Shown here one piece after another: positions 31,921 through 33,731 of a stretch of 33,731 nt of DNA (positions within the stretch are counted from its first letter, which is position 1; each line of letters starts with the position of its first letter). A program made the position numbers and the translations under genes. The DNA is taken from NCBI GenBank assembly GCA_002070215.1, contig MWCV01000026.1, forward strand, positions 1-33,731, written 5' to 3'. Source of the stretch: Chloroflexi bacterium ADurb.Bin180 (lineage in GTDB: Bacteria > Chloroflexota > Anaerolineae > UBA2200). The notes beneath the pieces are model-generated. The model had not been told where the DNA came from and made no database searches. It saw nothing but the letters and a program-made list of their open reading frames with translations.

Positions 31921-33731
31921 GTGTTGTCTCCTCGGTATGCTGCGGTGCTGGTCCTCTCTCTGGCGCTGCTGGTGATGCCGTCTCCCCGGGCTAACACCGC
32001 TGTTGCGGCCACAGTCAGCGACGTGTTGACGCCGCTCGGCCAGGTCGGCGGGCCGGTGAGCGCGGTAGCCGTGCAAGGCGACGCGGCCTCCGGCGCGTTG
32101 TATGCCTACTTGGGCGTGGGGCCGCGGCTGGTGGTGCTGGACGTATCCGACCCCACCAACTCCGTCGAACTCGGCAGCACTGCACCCTTTCCCTCCTTCG
32201 TCGAAGACATCGCCGTCCACGGCACGTTGGCCTACCTCGTTGCGGGCGACGCTGGGCTGCGCATCATCGATGTCTCCAACCCGGCGCTGCCACGGGAGGT
32301 GGGCGCCTGGGATTCCCCCGGCTACGCCGAGGGCGTGGCCATCTCTGGTACCCTGATCTGCCTGGCGGATGGACCGAACGGCCTGCAGGTGCTGGATGTC
32401 TCTGACCCTTCGGCCCCCCTGCGACTGAACAGCGCGTTCGAAACTCATTTTGCGTTTGACGTGCTGTGGCACGACGGACTGGCCTATGTCGCGGCGGGCG
32501 GCTCGGGGCTGCTGGTGGTGGACCTGCGCAACCCGACGCTGCCGGTGGAGGTCGGCCAGGTCGATACCCCGGGCAATGCCTACGGGGTAGCAGGCGACCC
32601 GGAGTGGAACCCCCACATCTATGTGGCTGACGGCTGGGGCGGGCTGGTCGTGCTGGACATAACGCGGCCGACTGAGCCGCTGATCCTGTCGCGCCTGGCT
32701 ATGCCTGGCTGGGCGCTCGACGTAACGGTGGAGGGTGGCCTGGCCTACGTCGCCGATGGTGCCTTTGGCCTGCGGGTGATCGACCTGCAGGATGCCGGGC
32801 AACCGCGGGAGGTCGGCGCGTGGACCGGGGCTGACCTGGCGCGGCGGCTGGCGGTGAGCGGGTCCACGGTGCTGCTGGCCGACACGGGCCTGGGCCTGCA
32901 CCTGATGGACGTCCACGACCCGTCGGCCATCACCGAGCAGGGGGTCTACTCGCCCATTGCCGATGCGCGGCAGGTGGCCGTCAAGGGGAACCTCGCAACC
33001 GTGGCCTCTGGTTTCCAGGGGTTCCGGCTGGTGGACGTGAGCCAGCCGACCTCGCCGCTGGAGGTAGGCTCCTTCGACTGCGCTGGTGCCTTTGCCATGG
33101 GCACCGCCCTCCACGGCACGGTGGCTTTTGTTGGCACCACGCTGCAGCGACCGCACGACAAGATCGAGCTGCGGGTGATCGATGTGACCGAGCCAGCCTC
33201 GCCGACGCTGCTGGCCGCGTGGGATGCTCCCGCGGATTTTGGCCCCTTCCGCGAGATGGTCGTTCAGGACGGCCGGCTCTATGTGGCGGAGGAGGCAGGC
33301 CTGGGCGTGGTCGATGTGTCGGACCCGGCGCACCCGGCCGCCCTGGGCCACCTGTGGTTTGATCTGGAGCGCAAGATGGCCACGGTGGGTGTGGCGGTGC
33401 AGGGCCAGTACGCCTATGTCGCCTACGCCGCCTACGGGCTGCGCGTGGTCGATGTGTCCAGGCCGGCCGACCTGCACATTGTCGGCTCGGTGCTGCCGCA
33501 GGGGGGCTGTGCGGGAGTGGCGGTGGCGGGCGACCGGGCCTATTGCGTCAGTGGGTTCGATGGCCTCGCGGTGATCGACGTGAGCCAGCCGACGTCGCCC
33601 ACGGTGCTGGGGCGGGTGGACACCCCGGGCTATGCCACGGCGGTGACTCTGGCCGGTGAGCTGGCCCTGGTGTCCGACGGCGGCGGGGGACTGGTCGTGG
33701 TCGACGTGGCGGATGGGCATAACCCGCGGGT
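31921..33731 (+). CDS. Exported LVIVD-repeat beta-propeller protein (partial, 3' end cut)
   Basis: At least 603 residues, running off the window. The start is GTG at 31921, 5 nt after GAGGTG. Residues 1-27 look like a signal peptide (AAVLVLSLALLVMPSPRA). The rest is made of many ~40-residue repeats ending in forms of LxVxDVSDPxxPxxVG (LVVLDVSDP, LRIIDVSNP, LVVVDLRNP, LRVIDLQDA and so on), the LVIVD signature of a surface beta-propeller. Function is unknown; such proteins are often secreted adhesins or scaffolds. No anchor is visible in the part present. Confidence 0.88.
   Translation, partial: MLSPRYAAVLVLSLALLVMPSPRANTAVAATVSDVLTPLGQVGGPVSAVAVQGDAASGALYAYLGVGPRLVVLDVSDPTNSVELGSTAPFPSFVEDIAVHGTLAYLVAGDAGLRIIDVSNPALPREVGAWDSPGYAEGVAISGTLICLADGPNGLQVLDVSDPSAPLRLNSAFETHFAFDVLWHDGLAYVAAGGSGLLVVDLRNPTLPVEVGQVDTPGNAYGVAGDPEWNPHIYVADGWGGLVVLDITRPTEPLILSRLAMPGWALDVTVEGGLAYVADGAFGLRVIDLQDAGQPREVGAWTGADLARRLAVSGSTVLLADTGLGLHLMDVHDPSAITEQGVYSPIADARQVAVKGNLATVASGFQGFRLVDVSQPTSPLEVGSFDCAGAFAMGTALHGTVAFVGTTLQRPHDKIELRVIDVTEPASPTLLAAWDAPADFGPFREMVVQDGRLYVAEEAGLGVVDVSDPAHPAALGHLWFDLERKMATVGVAVQGQYAYVAYAAYGLRVVDVSRPADLHIVGSVLPQGGCAGVAVAGDRAYCVSGFDGLAVIDVSQPTSPTVLGRVDTPGYATAVTLAGELALVSDGGGGLVVVDVADGHNPR

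Noticed and set aside
31675-33720. 681-codon minus-strand frame opposite the LVIVD gene
   Set aside because: The plus strand has a signal peptide and regular LVIVD repeats; the repeats impose an apparent period on the antisense frame.

Overview
The window reads as accessory chromosome of a GC-rich bacterium, most likely a Chloroflexota (Anaerolineae-like) genome. This is inferred from a corrinoid/UroD methyltransferase pair, Thr/Pro-rich lipoprotein linkers, 7TM and CHASE4 sensor kinases, frequent GTG/TTG starts, and several families of short palindromic repeats between genes. No rRNA, tRNA, CRISPR array or intact insertion sequence was found.

Layout. (1) 92-2009, minus strand: a corrinoid protein and a UroD-type methyltransferase in one operon, with the decayed 5' end of a second UroD gene at 2305-2417. 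(2) 2640-9174, plus strand: an island that looks less GC-rich than its flanks. It holds two transcription units, each with a near-consensus sigma70 promoter. The first is a vWA protein, a PP2C phosphatase and an HGDxxxxN protein kinase with OB-like and membrane domains, i.e. a TerY-P-type triad. The second is an unknown small protein, an HExGH metallopeptidase-like protein and a dCTP deaminase. (3) 9671-13210, plus strand: a DUF1848 radical-SAM-like protein and a P-type cation ATPase. (4) 13458-13951, minus strand: a DUF4258/DUF2283 toxin-antitoxin-like pair with a consensus promoter. (5) 14261-21953, minus strand: a reduced phage-derived cluster (HTH regulator, DnaA-N-like replication protein, tail/sialidase-like protein, small protein, large terminase, lipoprotein), interrupted by a 1-kb island of tandem palindromic repeats. 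No portal, capsid or integrase was found. (6) 22398-31810, plus strand: two large sensor histidine kinases, a receiver/pseudo-kinase fusion, a TPR-like protein and an MFS transporter, closely spaced or overlapping. A promoter and four 42-bp palindromic repeats lie upstream of this unit. (7) 31921 to the end: an exported LVIVD-repeat beta-propeller, cut by the window edge.

The strongest candidate for an undescribed system is the island at 2640-9174. It combines kinase/phosphatase/vWA signalling with a metallopeptidase-like protein and a dNTP-modifying enzyme, a mix that suggests phage defence or stress response. The pairing of the two units is inferred from adjacency, orientation and shared base composition only. 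The phage-derived cluster and the degenerate signalling fusion at 27754-29988 are the next most interesting. All calls come from reading the sequence; no database search was run.
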